Shown: positions 25,354-36,189 of the stretch, one piece after another | Numbering within the stretch: the first letter of the stretch is position 1 | Layout of the letters: each line of letters starts with the position of its first letter | Source: Bugula neritina | Taxonomy: Eukaryota > Bryozoa > Gymnolaemata > Cheilostomatida > Bugulidae | DNA: 64,000 nucleotides | Assembly: GCA_964035545.1 (NCBI GenBank) | Contig: OZ037768.1 | Span: 1,663,501-1,727,500, forward strand | Direction: 5' to 3' | Made by a program: the position numbers and the translations under genes | The notes under the pieces: model-generated | What the model saw: only the letters and a program-made list of their open reading frames with translations | Databases searched by the model: none | Told to the model about the DNA's origin: nothing

Positions 25354-28300
25354 TTATCTGGGGAGATGATTCATAAACTTCTTAGTCATCTTCATCAAAG
25401 GTGCCATGGTTATTGATCTCACTGAAAACATCAACTTGAATTAGTTGCAAGGAGACTGAGAGGTGATTCACAGGATATGAATGTATTGCTACCTACCACA
25501 GAGCACCATCCACCACAGCCCACCCACTCACAGACCACCCACTCACAGACCACCCACTCACAGACCACCCACTCACAGACCACCCACCACAGACCACCCC
25601 CACAGCTCACCCACTCACAGACCACCCCCACCCACCACAGACCACCCCCACAGCCCACCCACTCACAGACCACCCACTCACAGACTACCCACCACAGACC
25701 ACCCACTTACAGACCACCCACTCACAAACCACCCACTACAGACCATCTACTCCAGACCTCCCAATATTGGTAAAGATGCCAACCAGTGAACGGCATAATA
25801 AGCTAACAGATAATTGCTAATAAGGAGAATGTATTTTAATGACCCCACCCTATAAACATGACTAACATTCCCCTATGTTTTCCCAGGAGTGTAGAGAAGT
25901 AAAGTTTACCCCCAGAAGAGCTGCTCTTAGACGAGGTGCTGGAGCGAGTGGAGTTCTCATGCTGAATGAGGGCAGCTGCTCTCGCTGTGCTTTCAACGCT
26001 GCCGGTGCCAGTACCGTACCTGGCCTGCTTCCTCCTGACATCTCGGGGAGGTTTGGGGGCGGAGCTCATGGTGTACGCCACCATAGACTTTCTCGCTACA
26101 AAGTATACGTGACAATGTGCCGATGTGTCAGTGGTGCGAAATGATGAAATAATTAAAACAATTTGGTGGGTTTGGCAAACACAGATGACATAGCAACATT
26201 CCAGACAACTAAAACTATCAGCCATGTAAACTGCCGAGACAATTGACGATGTAAAAAAATTCAACAAAACAAATACAACAGAATTTTGAAAACATGGCAT
26301 GCTGCGACACCCAGTGAAACATTGTGACACTTGGTGACACTATGCAGTAACACACACTGGCATGTAGTAACACGTAGTGACATAGAGTGACACGCAGTGA
26401 CATGCAGTAACACGCAGTGACATGTAGTGACAGGCAGTGACATGCAGTAACACGCAGTGACATGTAGTGACATGCAGTAACACGCAGTGACATGTAGTGA
26501 CATGTAGTGACAGGCAGTGATAGGTTACCTTCAGACTGTTTTTGCTGCTCTCTGGCTGCGATCTTACTCTGCAACATTTCTAACTTCTTCTCCCGCTCAT
26601 TGCATTTTCGCTAAATAAAAGAAGGGCAAAAATATTCAAATAGGAGCCTACAATCTCACTAAACAGTGAATAGAATATAAACACTAGCTAATGGTGAGCT
26701 GTTTTCAACCTTGTGCAATGAATCCTAACTACACACAAACTACATTCACTCACATCACACTATATGCAAGTTATATTCAGCAGTGCTGCATGAAATTAAG
26801 TGTATAACTAGTTCATTTTTGATGCAGTACATTTCTAAACGTTCGTGACAGAGTTCGTATAACATAAGATCTATAAATGTATGTCCATGCAGTGGTACCA
26901 TAACTCCAAATTTATGGTTTTATATGAAGAGGCACACAGTTTATTCCACAAGAACAGCTTTCTAATCTCACCCAGTAAAGATCTTTCCATGATTCCGATT
27001 TACCAGGTGTGCCACAGTCTTTGAATTCTCGTCTGCAGTGCTTTTCCCATAAAGACTTATTGTCATCAAGGAAACCCTGAAGAATTATAAGACAGCAACA
27101 TGAGGGAACAAATTCTTGGAACTTTATGCAACTTTTAACAAACAGGCAACACACTATAGTGCACTATAGTACAGTATATTGTGTAACAAAGACACACTGT
27201 GATATAATATCCTGTGACATAAGTGTATAACATGTCACAGAATATGCTACGACACAATGTTATGGGACAGTGTGACATAGTGTAGTGTGACATAGTGTAA
27301 TGTGACACAGTGAGCAAAGTGTGTATAAACTAGCAATACTTACAGGATTATATTCTTCTAGTTTGTGCAGTTGTTTAGGAGAGGCCTTAGTGAAGATCGG
27401 CTCAACAAGCATATACGGGGCGTTTCCAAGCTCCCCGATATCTAAACAACAAAACCCATTATTTAGGCAACAAGCTACAGCACAGTCAGGTCTAGGGTAC
27501 TACAGGAACTGCTCAAGTGTCACAACTTACCGTCAATGTTATTGCAGAGGAACGCAATGCATTGCTGCTTCAACGACGGCACACAACCATTATCACATGG
27601 CAGCATCTGTGTGCCTTTCCGCTTGCCCGAGTACATAGCTTCAGTTCTAGAGCCAGCTTTCATGTCTGAGAACTCGAGGCCCCGATTTGATGCTGTAACG
27701 AAGACATCAATGGTATTAGCTAAAGACATCAACACTAGTGGAAAGCAATCACAAGTGATTAACAAAATATAACAACCAGTAAAATAAAAATAAAGGAAAA
27801 ACATATTTGCAGAAAAATCGAATGACAATTTGACATTAAATATAACATGAATTATATAAAATTAAAAATTGTTCCGCCAATTAAAATGATCAAATAGTAA
27901 AATTTGAAATATATTATTCATATGCATGAAGGTGTAACACATTAGTTAATGAGCCATAATATTAATTAGTATATAATGATGACAAAAATGATGAAAAAAC
28001 CAAAAAAGCCAACCATAATGTTTTATGACACAAGTTATGATCACAGCACACAAACATTAAAAATCTTAACATGTGTTCCGATAGGCACTAACCTAAAGCG
28101 TTAGACTTCTCATCAAAACCACAGGCTATTTTTGGTGAAGGTTTGTAATCAACCACCAGTTCTGGTAGACCAAATGAGAGAGGAGCAGGAGTCTAAAACC
28201 GTAGATGATAAGTTAGCATGAGACACACCCACTGTCTGGAACATGCATTCACTACATCAGTGTGGTTGAGAAAAGCAAGCGTACTGTTTCATCGAAAATA

Positions 28301-31300
28301 TACAAATAAGTGATTAAATAAAAAGAAAAGTTAGTTGAAGCAGAAGACAGATTGTATAGCTCAAAGTATGCATGGCTTACCTTGGACAGGGTGGATTTGG
28401 TGAGTTCTTCCGTTGGCGTCATTCTCTTTTTCTTTGTCTGTACAGGATATGGGATGCTAGACATGACCTCCTCGAATGACATCCCACTATTACCGTCACA
28501 ACTTCCATCATCGGAATCAGAGAGTTTGCGCTTCTTACTGTCTTTAATTAGTTTATGGTTACTGCTAGAGCTTTGGGAGTTCTCTTTCTTTTGAAGGGGA
28601 GATCTCGATCTATGACGATCAGCCTTTGGTTTATCTGACTGGTCTTTACTACGCGACATTCCTTCTTTATGTGATCTACTCTTGTGAGACTCCCTGTCAC
28701 TTTTAGAAGAGCTGCTTTTATCATAATCTTTGTCTCGTTTTGATGATTTGACTCGACTAGAATGTTTGTCGCTTTTAGACGTGCTGGCATTACCCGAGTC
28801 ACTGCTATGTTTAGATAAACTTCTATCATCATTTTGAGATGAACTTCTTTTGTGAGAGTCCTTATCACTTTTAGACGAGCTACCTTTGTCATATTTTAGT
28901 GATGCATCTTTGTTAGAATCTCTGTCACCTGAGTATTTGTCTTTTCTAGAAGAGCTACTCTTATCACAATCTCTATCTCGTTTGGATGATTGATGTTTGC
29001 TGTAGTCTTTCTCACTTTTAGCTAATTTATTCGAATCCCTATTTTTTGAATCAGTGGATCGAGACGACTCGTCTTTATGACGGTTGTCCTCTCTGCGAGA
29101 GGAATGCTCTTGACTATGAGAGTTGTCTCGTCTTCTAGAATCATCTCTTTTACGGGAATCTTCTTTGCTCAAAGACTTCTCAGATAGCTTTTTGTCTGAA
29201 GAAAGAATATTGACATTTTCACTGTATGATTTAGGTAGCTTCAATTCCTCCGAACTACCGGATACTCGTGAATGCTTTTCTGAAGTATTCTTATCATAAG
29301 AACTTATAACACCAGTTGAGTTCTTGTCAGAAGAAGGTTGTGAACTGTTGACCCCACCGGTGATTTGCTTTTTGGCCATTTCGATAAGCAGAGAGAGGTG
29401 AGACTGAAGTTGCTTAGGATCAGAATCTGTAGGCAATGGCTCCTTTGGCGAAGGGGTTTGCTCACCAGCAGATGAGTGGTTGGCTTTCAACATTTTATAA
29501 TCTGCCAAGTTCAATGTTTTCTTAGGTTTCATTTCATCAGACTTACTATTTGATTCTTTTTCCACATGCTTTTCTGTAGAACTAGTACTTTTGTGAGATT
29601 GGCTCATTTTTCTAGAACTTTCATCATTGGAGCTGGACCTTTCTGGTGTACGATGCCTACTGTGAGATCTTTCTTTCTTATGCTTCTTACTCTTATGCTT
29701 TGAGTTGCTACTAGATTGTGAAGAATCTTCTGGAAGCTCATCAACGGCATCCGCAAAGGATTTAGCCACCTTGTTCTGGGCCGCAGCAGACTCTGGACTA
29801 CCCTTCTCTTGTTTGATTGTCTTTAGGAAACTCTTGCTGTCCACTGGTGAACTCTCTGCAAGAGAACCAGACTGAGATAGCTTGGAGCTAACAGACTGAC
29901 TACTGAAAGAGGGTGAAGAGTTGGAGCCATCTTTGTGCGAGTTGGTAGGTTTGGATTCCTTTAGCCCATCACCAGCGTTGGGGGAAACCTCAGCACTACC
30001 AGAACTCGATTTCTTACCATCTTGTTTTTCTTTCTTTTCATGCTTCTTTTTCTTATGCTTGGACTTTTTGGCAGATTCTTGCCAATTGGGAGCAACTAAA
30101 GCATTTTCAAATGACATCGCATCATCTGTCTCTAACTTCACAATTGGACTAGAAGTCTTTAGTAAATCGTCACAAGAATTTAAAGAACACTTTTTATTGC
30201 TTGCATCATATACAGGCGTTGATGGCTTTTCTTGTTTAATTAATTTAACTTCTTTTGCTGAGACACTTTCTTCCTTAGCCACATCCTCCAGTTTCATAGC
30301 CTTAGGCTCACCATTGTAGTGGTGCGCCAACTGCTGATTAATGCTGGATGAGTCAACAGTCTTAGAGACATCGCTCTGTTTATGACTCAGCGCTTTGGAG
30401 GTTATCAACTTCCACTTAGATACCAGATCCCTGGCAAACTCCCCTATGCGGCCATCATGCTTTCGAAAACCGTTCACAGTTTTACCTATACTGGTGCTCT
30501 ACAAAAACCCAGTAGAAATATTCTTTAATCTATTAACTAGCAAAAACATTGTTAAATTAATCAAAATTTATGACCTAAAACATGTGCATTTGATCATGCT
30601 TAAGCTATAACATACAATCACCTAACTTGTACTGTATTTTACATTTTCACACAATTGAAAAATAACATTACACTTAAATAATCTTGTAGTCTAACCGAGA
30701 AAAAGAGTTTACAAATTTGTATTAGAAAGTATTTATGGTGACATTTTGGACACTCTATCAAATCATAAATGACTATAATACCAATAATAATAATAATAGG
30801 TCTACGAGCAATGTGTAATATAGATACATAATTATTTTAATAGTTTAAAATTCTTTAGATGAGAGTTTTAACTTCAAAGATGACTGTAGTAGTCACTAGT
30901 GGCCAAAATATGAATAAAATTATTCAATTAGATTTGACATAAAATATTTCAATCACAAACAAGCTTCTGCTAAATACTAATTTATCATCAAACTATATGT
31001 TCAAAATATTTGTAATTTATTGCTTGGGTTGTGCATAATTTAAAGGAGGAGAATTTCAAGCAAGTAAAGTACTGAATTATACCTTCAACATATCAAAAGT
31101 CATCTCTTTGATATCACCCAATTCCTCCAGAAGTGGTAAAACCTGAAATTACAGCAGAGTACAAACATTATTACCCATACTGAGGATAAATTACAAGGAA
31201 AACACAAATACCTCAAAAGCTGTACTGTTTATTTGCTTAGGATTTGAGCAGTTATGAAAAAAATCTACATATTTGTAAATCAGTTTTAAAGTGTTGGAAA

Positions 31301-31911
31301 TATTGCTTTGATCTTACCACCATATATTATTAAAATTAGTAAAAATACGCAATTTTAATTTTTCTCAAATAACTAAAATAAAGTAAGCTTTTGGTCCACT
31401 GTCCTGGTGAATACAGATTTGTACTAGTCTAATTGTAAGCTTCATATTGATAGTTGATGGCTAAATGATTTTATATTTATGACCAGAATTATGCACGTAT
31501 TTGGCTTATTAACTATATGTCACAATGATCACCACAACGAATTTAACAAATAAATCTAAAGCTCACTGATTGAACATAAAACCTTCAAGTAATAGAATTT
31601 TAAACACATTTTAGTTTCAAGAGTTTATTAGCACTCAAATTTAGTACTTAGAAATATTATTTTAATCAACTTCATTACACTTCTGCACTCTCATTAGGAG
31701 GATAATCATAATTAAACTTTCAATTTCAGCGAAAATCTAAAATTAGTACAAGTTGGCAACCACCATTTTTACTTACCAACTTTGGTTTATCTTTGAAATT
31801 ATCAAGAGCCTCTTTATATAAACAAATTAATTTAGAAGTTTCTCCTATCTTTGCAGTGGCAGAACTCTTTCTAGCACTAGCTTCTGCTGGAACTTCATCG
31901 TGTAACTCCAT
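25354..31911 (-). CDS. ELOA: Elongin A, RNA polymerase II elongation factor / CUL5 adaptor subunit
   Basis: Stimulates Pol II elongation with Elongin B/C and serves as a substrate receptor of a CUL5 ligase for stalled Pol II. Ten exons, 1037 residues. In transcript order: 31777-31911, 31083-31142, 28381-30498, 28093-28192, 27531-27692, 27344-27441, 26972-27076, 26529-26610, 25910-26095, 25354-25421. The N-terminal TFIIS-like helical domain has SIGKTVNGFRKHDG and FARDLVSKWK (human: GVGKTVNSLRKHEH, FARDLVAQWK). One 2.1-kb exon encodes a Ser/Lys/Asp-rich disordered linker of about 600 residues, ending near MSFEEVM (human: MSFESYL). The BC box SLKQQCIAFL (about 844-853) binds Elongin C. EPIFTKASPKQLHKLEEYNP and ESWKDLYW follow the human F-box-like order. 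The tail has KPPRDVRRKQ and APLMKMTKKF (human: APMMAKTIKAF). The linker is longer than in human Elongin A (773 residues in total). Confidence 0.94.
25503..25755. repeat. 15-bp CACTCACAGACCACC minisatellite in the last ELOA intron
   Basis: About 250 bp of C/A-rich direct repeats (CACTCACAGACCACC with CCCACCACAGACCACC variants) within intron 25422-25909. Translations in several frames are low-complexity Pro/Thr/His or Trp/Gly/Val peptides, which is a repeat artefact. Confidence 0.88.
26300..26528 (-). repeat. 10-bp GTCACTACAT minisatellite starting at an ELOA splice donor
   Basis: Read on the - strand, the exon end CTGAAG is followed by donor GTAACCTATCACTGCCT and then by about 20 copies of 10-bp units such as GTCACTACAT, GTCACTGCGT and GTTACTGCAT. 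The donor itself looks like a diverged unit (GTAACCTAT against GTTACTACAT). Confidence 0.82.
27165..27320. repeat. irregular GTGACATAGTGTA repeats in an ELOA intron
   Basis: Intron 27077-27343 contains degenerate copies of GTGACATAGTGTAG, clearest at 27268-27312. The motif resembles the unit at 47178-47300 (GTGACAGTGTAG on -), although the genes are unrelated. Confidence 0.6.
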
Positions 31912-33579
31912 TTGGACTAATCTTAATCTACAGATCAAGACGGAGATGACTATCACTATGAGTATGAATATCGATGAGTTTAACGGCAAAACTCGCAGCA
32001 TTAGCGATAAGCAATCAGCTCACAGCTATACTTTCACGACGAACCGTTTAGATTAACTCCAAGAGATCAGTATTACAATAAAATTAAATGACATTAACTC
32101 AGTTACCGATATATTTACATTTAGTTTTACTGATTTAGTTTTAGTAAAACTACGTTCAACGACGACTGGCAGTGACTGTTAGTTACTGAAACTGACTGTC
32201 AAATTAATCTAACCACTTTCTAGTAATTCTCATAAATAGATAATTGTAGTAGTAAGTGAAAATACGTTAGTATTCACTTCATATTACCACAACAAAGGTG
32301 TTGGTAACTCTGTGCTTTGCGTTCAACAATCACAATCCATAACTGCATAACTGAATAGTTTATGGTTAATTGCAAAGCTTGCAAATTGACTCGGCTGATG
32401 TAGCAAGTGCTAGAGGAAATACGTTTAAAAAGACGTTGATTGGACGTTAGCCCCGACCAAACGCTAAATGTTATTTTAGTTATCGTTGTTGATTGGCCAG
32501 TTATGCACTTTAATAGCAATGACAGCGTGAAGCAAGCACGTGGTACTCATAAAACATTGTTTTGAAATGAGAGCTGTCACACCAGGGGCATAATTTATAG
32601 CCAACTAGAATTCTGGCTTGACAAATGCAAAATTTCATTTCCAACATCAACATAAAATATTATACATTGATCATTTCTAACTATTTTTTTTCTATGTACC
32701 TATGTAAGTAATAGATGATTAAGCATAGAATTAGTAGATAATACCATAGTTCTGTTTAGAAATAGCTAAAAGGTATGCCAGTGCAGTTGTACAAATATAT
32801 AATAAAGTATAAGTAATAACACGTTGAGGCTGACTACCAGTGGAGTGATTTATGATACCATTAAAGTTTACCCCAACTGACCTGCTACTCCAGTTTTGAA
32901 AGAAATGCATTTTAGCAATTGATATTTTCAAATCAAAATTAGTTTTTATATGGTACTATATTAAGATAGGATTATTGCTCTTGAATATACGCAAACATGT
33001 ATACTAGTAATTATGAGAGTAAACTATGTTGCTGTATACTAGTTACTAGGGAGGTAAGTTGGTACATGTAGACAAGTAGGTATAAATAAACAATTCTCTG
33101 TTGAAAGACAGTCTAAAGTCTAAAAAAAAAATTATTGAAATAAGAGTAAGAGTAAGGATATGAAGGGAAGAATTAGTACATCCTTTTATTATGTATCAAC
33201 AAAATCAAAATTAGATAAAACATTGGAAATATTTATAAACCAACATTTACCAGCATTGTAACGCAGAATCCTTTATGGCTGCATATGCAAAGCACTCAAC
33301 AGTAAAAAGGGTTTGAAATTAATTTTACAAAACTTCAAATTACAGCTGCTATTTTGAAATAAATTATAACATTTATATTTCGAAACAGCAATGTTTAATT
33401 TTTGCTATTTTCTATAGTCTTGCTTTTCACTTAGACAAAAATGTTACCAAAAAGACATACATATATAATGAATTATATTATATACAATATAGAACATAAA
33501 CATGCTCATATACAGATATTAAATATATACGACTATACATTATTAAGCGTATATATACTTAAGATGCACCAATATATCA
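31912..33579. other. intergenic region between ELOA start and TEN1-like stop
   Basis: About 1.7 kb of AT-rich sequence. It should include the ELOA promoter and the 3' UTR of the upstream same-strand gene. Open frames are short and overlap on opposite strands. I see no RNA gene, repeat or mobile element. Confidence 0.45.
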
Positions 33580-33987
33580 TTACACCTTTTCCATATTAAA
33601 ATTTGAACCACCATTTTGACTCAACAGCTCCAGACTTTTCTTATACTTATTGTAGTCCATCCCATTAACATTTCGCAGTATCAAACATTCACAGTACAAG
33701 CCTTCTGAGTCAGAGAAATCTTGTTGCATATTGATTGTGCCGACTACTTCCATCAGGTCCCCTTTACTTAGTAGGCCATGAGTTTCGGCAAATTGCAGAG
33801 AACCATTCAAGGTTAACTTGAGGTCACACCTGGCATGCTCTGGACAACCGAATGAAAGTGTTTGGGTGACATGATTAATATTCTTCAAACGGGCCACAAA
33901 TCTCACTTGAGAGGAGAAATGAACTTCTGCAGCAATGTCGTGGTACAACAAAATGCAAGCGGATGATATATTCCGTTCACTTTCCAT
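33580..33987 (-). CDS. TEN1: small OB-fold protein, probable CST complex subunit TEN1
   Basis: A 135-residue protein encoded in one exon. It aligns without large gaps to human TEN1 (about 122 residues): RFVARLKNINHVTQTLSF falls on the first OB-fold strands, SKGDLMEVVGTIN on the central strand, and CECLILRNVNGMDYNKYKK on the C-terminal strand and helix (human: VKARVLTCVEGMNLPLLEQ). TEN1 works with CTC1 and STN1 in telomere maintenance and restart of lagging-strand synthesis. I chose the ATG at 33985-33987 because the alignment begins there. The frame stays open upstream to 34137, but a splice acceptor (TTTTGTAG) at 34046-34053 suggests a 5' UTR exon from 34045. Family-level similarity is modest, so another small OB-fold protein is possible. 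Confidence 0.68.
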   Translation of the reverse strand: MESERNISSACILLYHDIAAEVHFSSQVRFVARLKNINHVTQTLSFGCPEHARCDLKLTLNGSLQFAETHGLLSKGDLMEVVGTINMQQDFSDSEGLYCECLILRNVNGMDYNKYKKSLELLSQNGGSNFNMEKV

Positions 33988-34053
33988 TAACCTCTGATTA
34001 CCAAAGCGAGCATAATTAACACTTTCTTTGGCTGCCAATAGAACACTACAAAA

Positions 34054-36189
34054 TATAAATTTATTGTAATGGAGTATCAAAACATTTACTTTAAATGGGA
34101 AGCAAACATAACAAAGCACTTTTGCCAACATAACCATAATGATGCTCAGCTACACCGACTTTCAAGCTTGAAACACAATCACTGAGTGCTACTGTTAGTA
34201 TAAGTATAAGAATGAATAGTATAACTAAAGGTATGTAATTGTGAAATTGTTCGACTGGCTGTGTGAGTGTGTCACTGCTGACTGCACTTTACAATTAATC
34301 ACAACTCATACCACTACATCTTATAAATAGAACTAAAAATAAATGGCTCCGATTATATTTATTTTAACTATTACTATTACCAATACTATTGATATTATAA
34401 TTATAATAATAATTAATATTATCATTTTAATTTTTTCAACATTATCATAATCATTATCAATTTGAATAAATATAATAATTAATAATTATATTTATTAATA
34501 ATATTACTATTAGTATTGGACATTACCTAATAAATTTTCAAGCATGAAATAGCTTCCTCAGTTGCCAGTAATTCTAAAAATTACGGTAATTTCCCAAATA
34601 ATTTTAGGGAGGTTAGAATTATCGAGAGCTAATCCTAATCACCAAAAGGCAAAAATTACAAACTCACAATGACAATCACAATGTTAATGTATTAAATTTC
34701 AGCGCTACTTCACGTTTGTAGCCATAAATCCTATGTAAGTTACAGTTAGGTGTCAGTAGTGCTAAAACTCTACAACATTTCCACTTTTAGATTACTAAAC
34801 AAGTAAACGGTCAAGGTCATTAATGAAACCTGAAACTGGAAAAGAAATTGTTTTGCAGTAGCACAAAGTTGAGCCTTGAGTGCGGTGATTTGGGGTATCA
34901 AGTTTTAAATTGGCAGTTTGTAGTTCATGCAACAATGTCTATATAAACAGTGCACTCACGGACTTCAAAATTTGTGCTGCTTCTATCAATATCACCTTGA
35001 AATATTAGTTGGCTAATATTTATATTGATAATTTTTATTTTATAAAATATAAATATAATAACTATAATCATAATGAAATGATAATCCTTTAAAATTATAA
35101 TTTTTTACTCACTTAGAGTTAGCCTAACGTAGTATTTTTGAGTTAAAGTGTAACAAAGTTGGTTTTTGTGATTTAATGGTTAAATGAATATAACGCTGTC
35201 ACCTGTGCTAATACTTACAGTTACCCGCTACCCGAGCAGGACAAAGCGGAGATACTGATAGGTGAGAAAGTGAAAAAAACCCGTGCTAATACTTATACTT
35301 ATAGGTTATGGTTATACTAATACTATAATTATTACTGTTAGTATAACTATAAGTATAACTAAAGTCTAAACCTAATAGTAATACTAATAGTAATAGTAGT
35401 ACTAGTACTAGTAGTAATACTAATAGTAATACTAATAGAAAAAGTGCAAGTAAATCTAATGGTAATGCTAACACATTTAGTGACTTTCACTTACAGATGG
35501 AGGTATATACTTATACTTCAAATAATACTTACATGTATCTGATAATCTGTAAGTGTATACACTATACAGATTTGAGGTTGATATACTTATAGTTATACTT
35601 TTAGTTATACTGTAACTTAGTAGTTAGTATTATACTGAAAAATTTAATTTAATTATTTTAATACATATATGTTTGCCATTAATATTATTATTGTATACCT
35701 ATTTTGAAAATATGTGTTTCGCTTTAAAATTTATATCATAAATGCCAAGATAACTATGATTTAATTTTGCATCGTTGCATTAAAATTTGATTTTCCCAGT
35801 GAAAATCTTATAAAAGGCCAAAATTTGAAAGCCAATCTTGTTATTAAGGCTGTTGAGCTTACTTTGAAAATAATTAAAAGCTGAAGTGTTATCTTAAAAG
35901 TAATATTGTGAATAAGTTTTGAAGAAGTCTAAAAATGGAAGTAGTAGCTACTGAGTTGTACTTCAGCTAAACTGACTGTAGAAAAGCTTTTTAGACTAGT
36001 TTGTAATTGGAACTAATGTTAAACAAGATAATCAACGAAAGATTTATCACAAATACAGAGGTCTCACATGTTTGTGTTGCCTGGAACTTACTGAAAGTTT
36101 TTTTATTAAACTCAAAGAGTTGTTAGAGCAATAGTTTTCTTATGACTGTTTAATGCTATGTGTACAATGATTGGCTTTAGAACCTTAAA
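34054..36189. other. divergent intergenic region between TEN1-like gene and MED24
   Basis: Very AT-rich, with TAA/ATT tracts at 34340-34520 and palindromic TAATACTAATAGTAATA arrays at 35290-35620. No coding similarity was seen. It lies between two divergently transcribed genes, so it should carry both promoters. Confidence 0.5.
35290..35620. repeat. TA-rich palindromic array (TAATACTAATAG / AGTATAACTATA motifs)
   Basis: Runs of AATACTAATAGTAATA and AGTATAACTATAAGTATA occur here with both orientations close together, allowing hairpins. Matching motifs recur at 34490-34520, 54845-55030 and 62900-62970. It may be a dispersed low-complexity family or simple slippage products. Confidence 0.55.

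Noticed and set aside
25431-25789. His/Thr/Pro-rich and Trp/Gly/Val-rich frames
   Set aside because: Both strands of the CACTCACAGACCACC array in an ELOA intron.
28352-30319. Plus-strand ORFs opposite the large ELOA exon
   Set aside because: Antisense shadows of Ser/Lys-rich coding sequence.
33988-34137. N-terminal extension of the TEN1-like protein to an upstream ATG
   Set aside because: It is hydrophobic, crosses a good splice acceptor and has no counterpart in TEN1; treated as intron/5' UTR.
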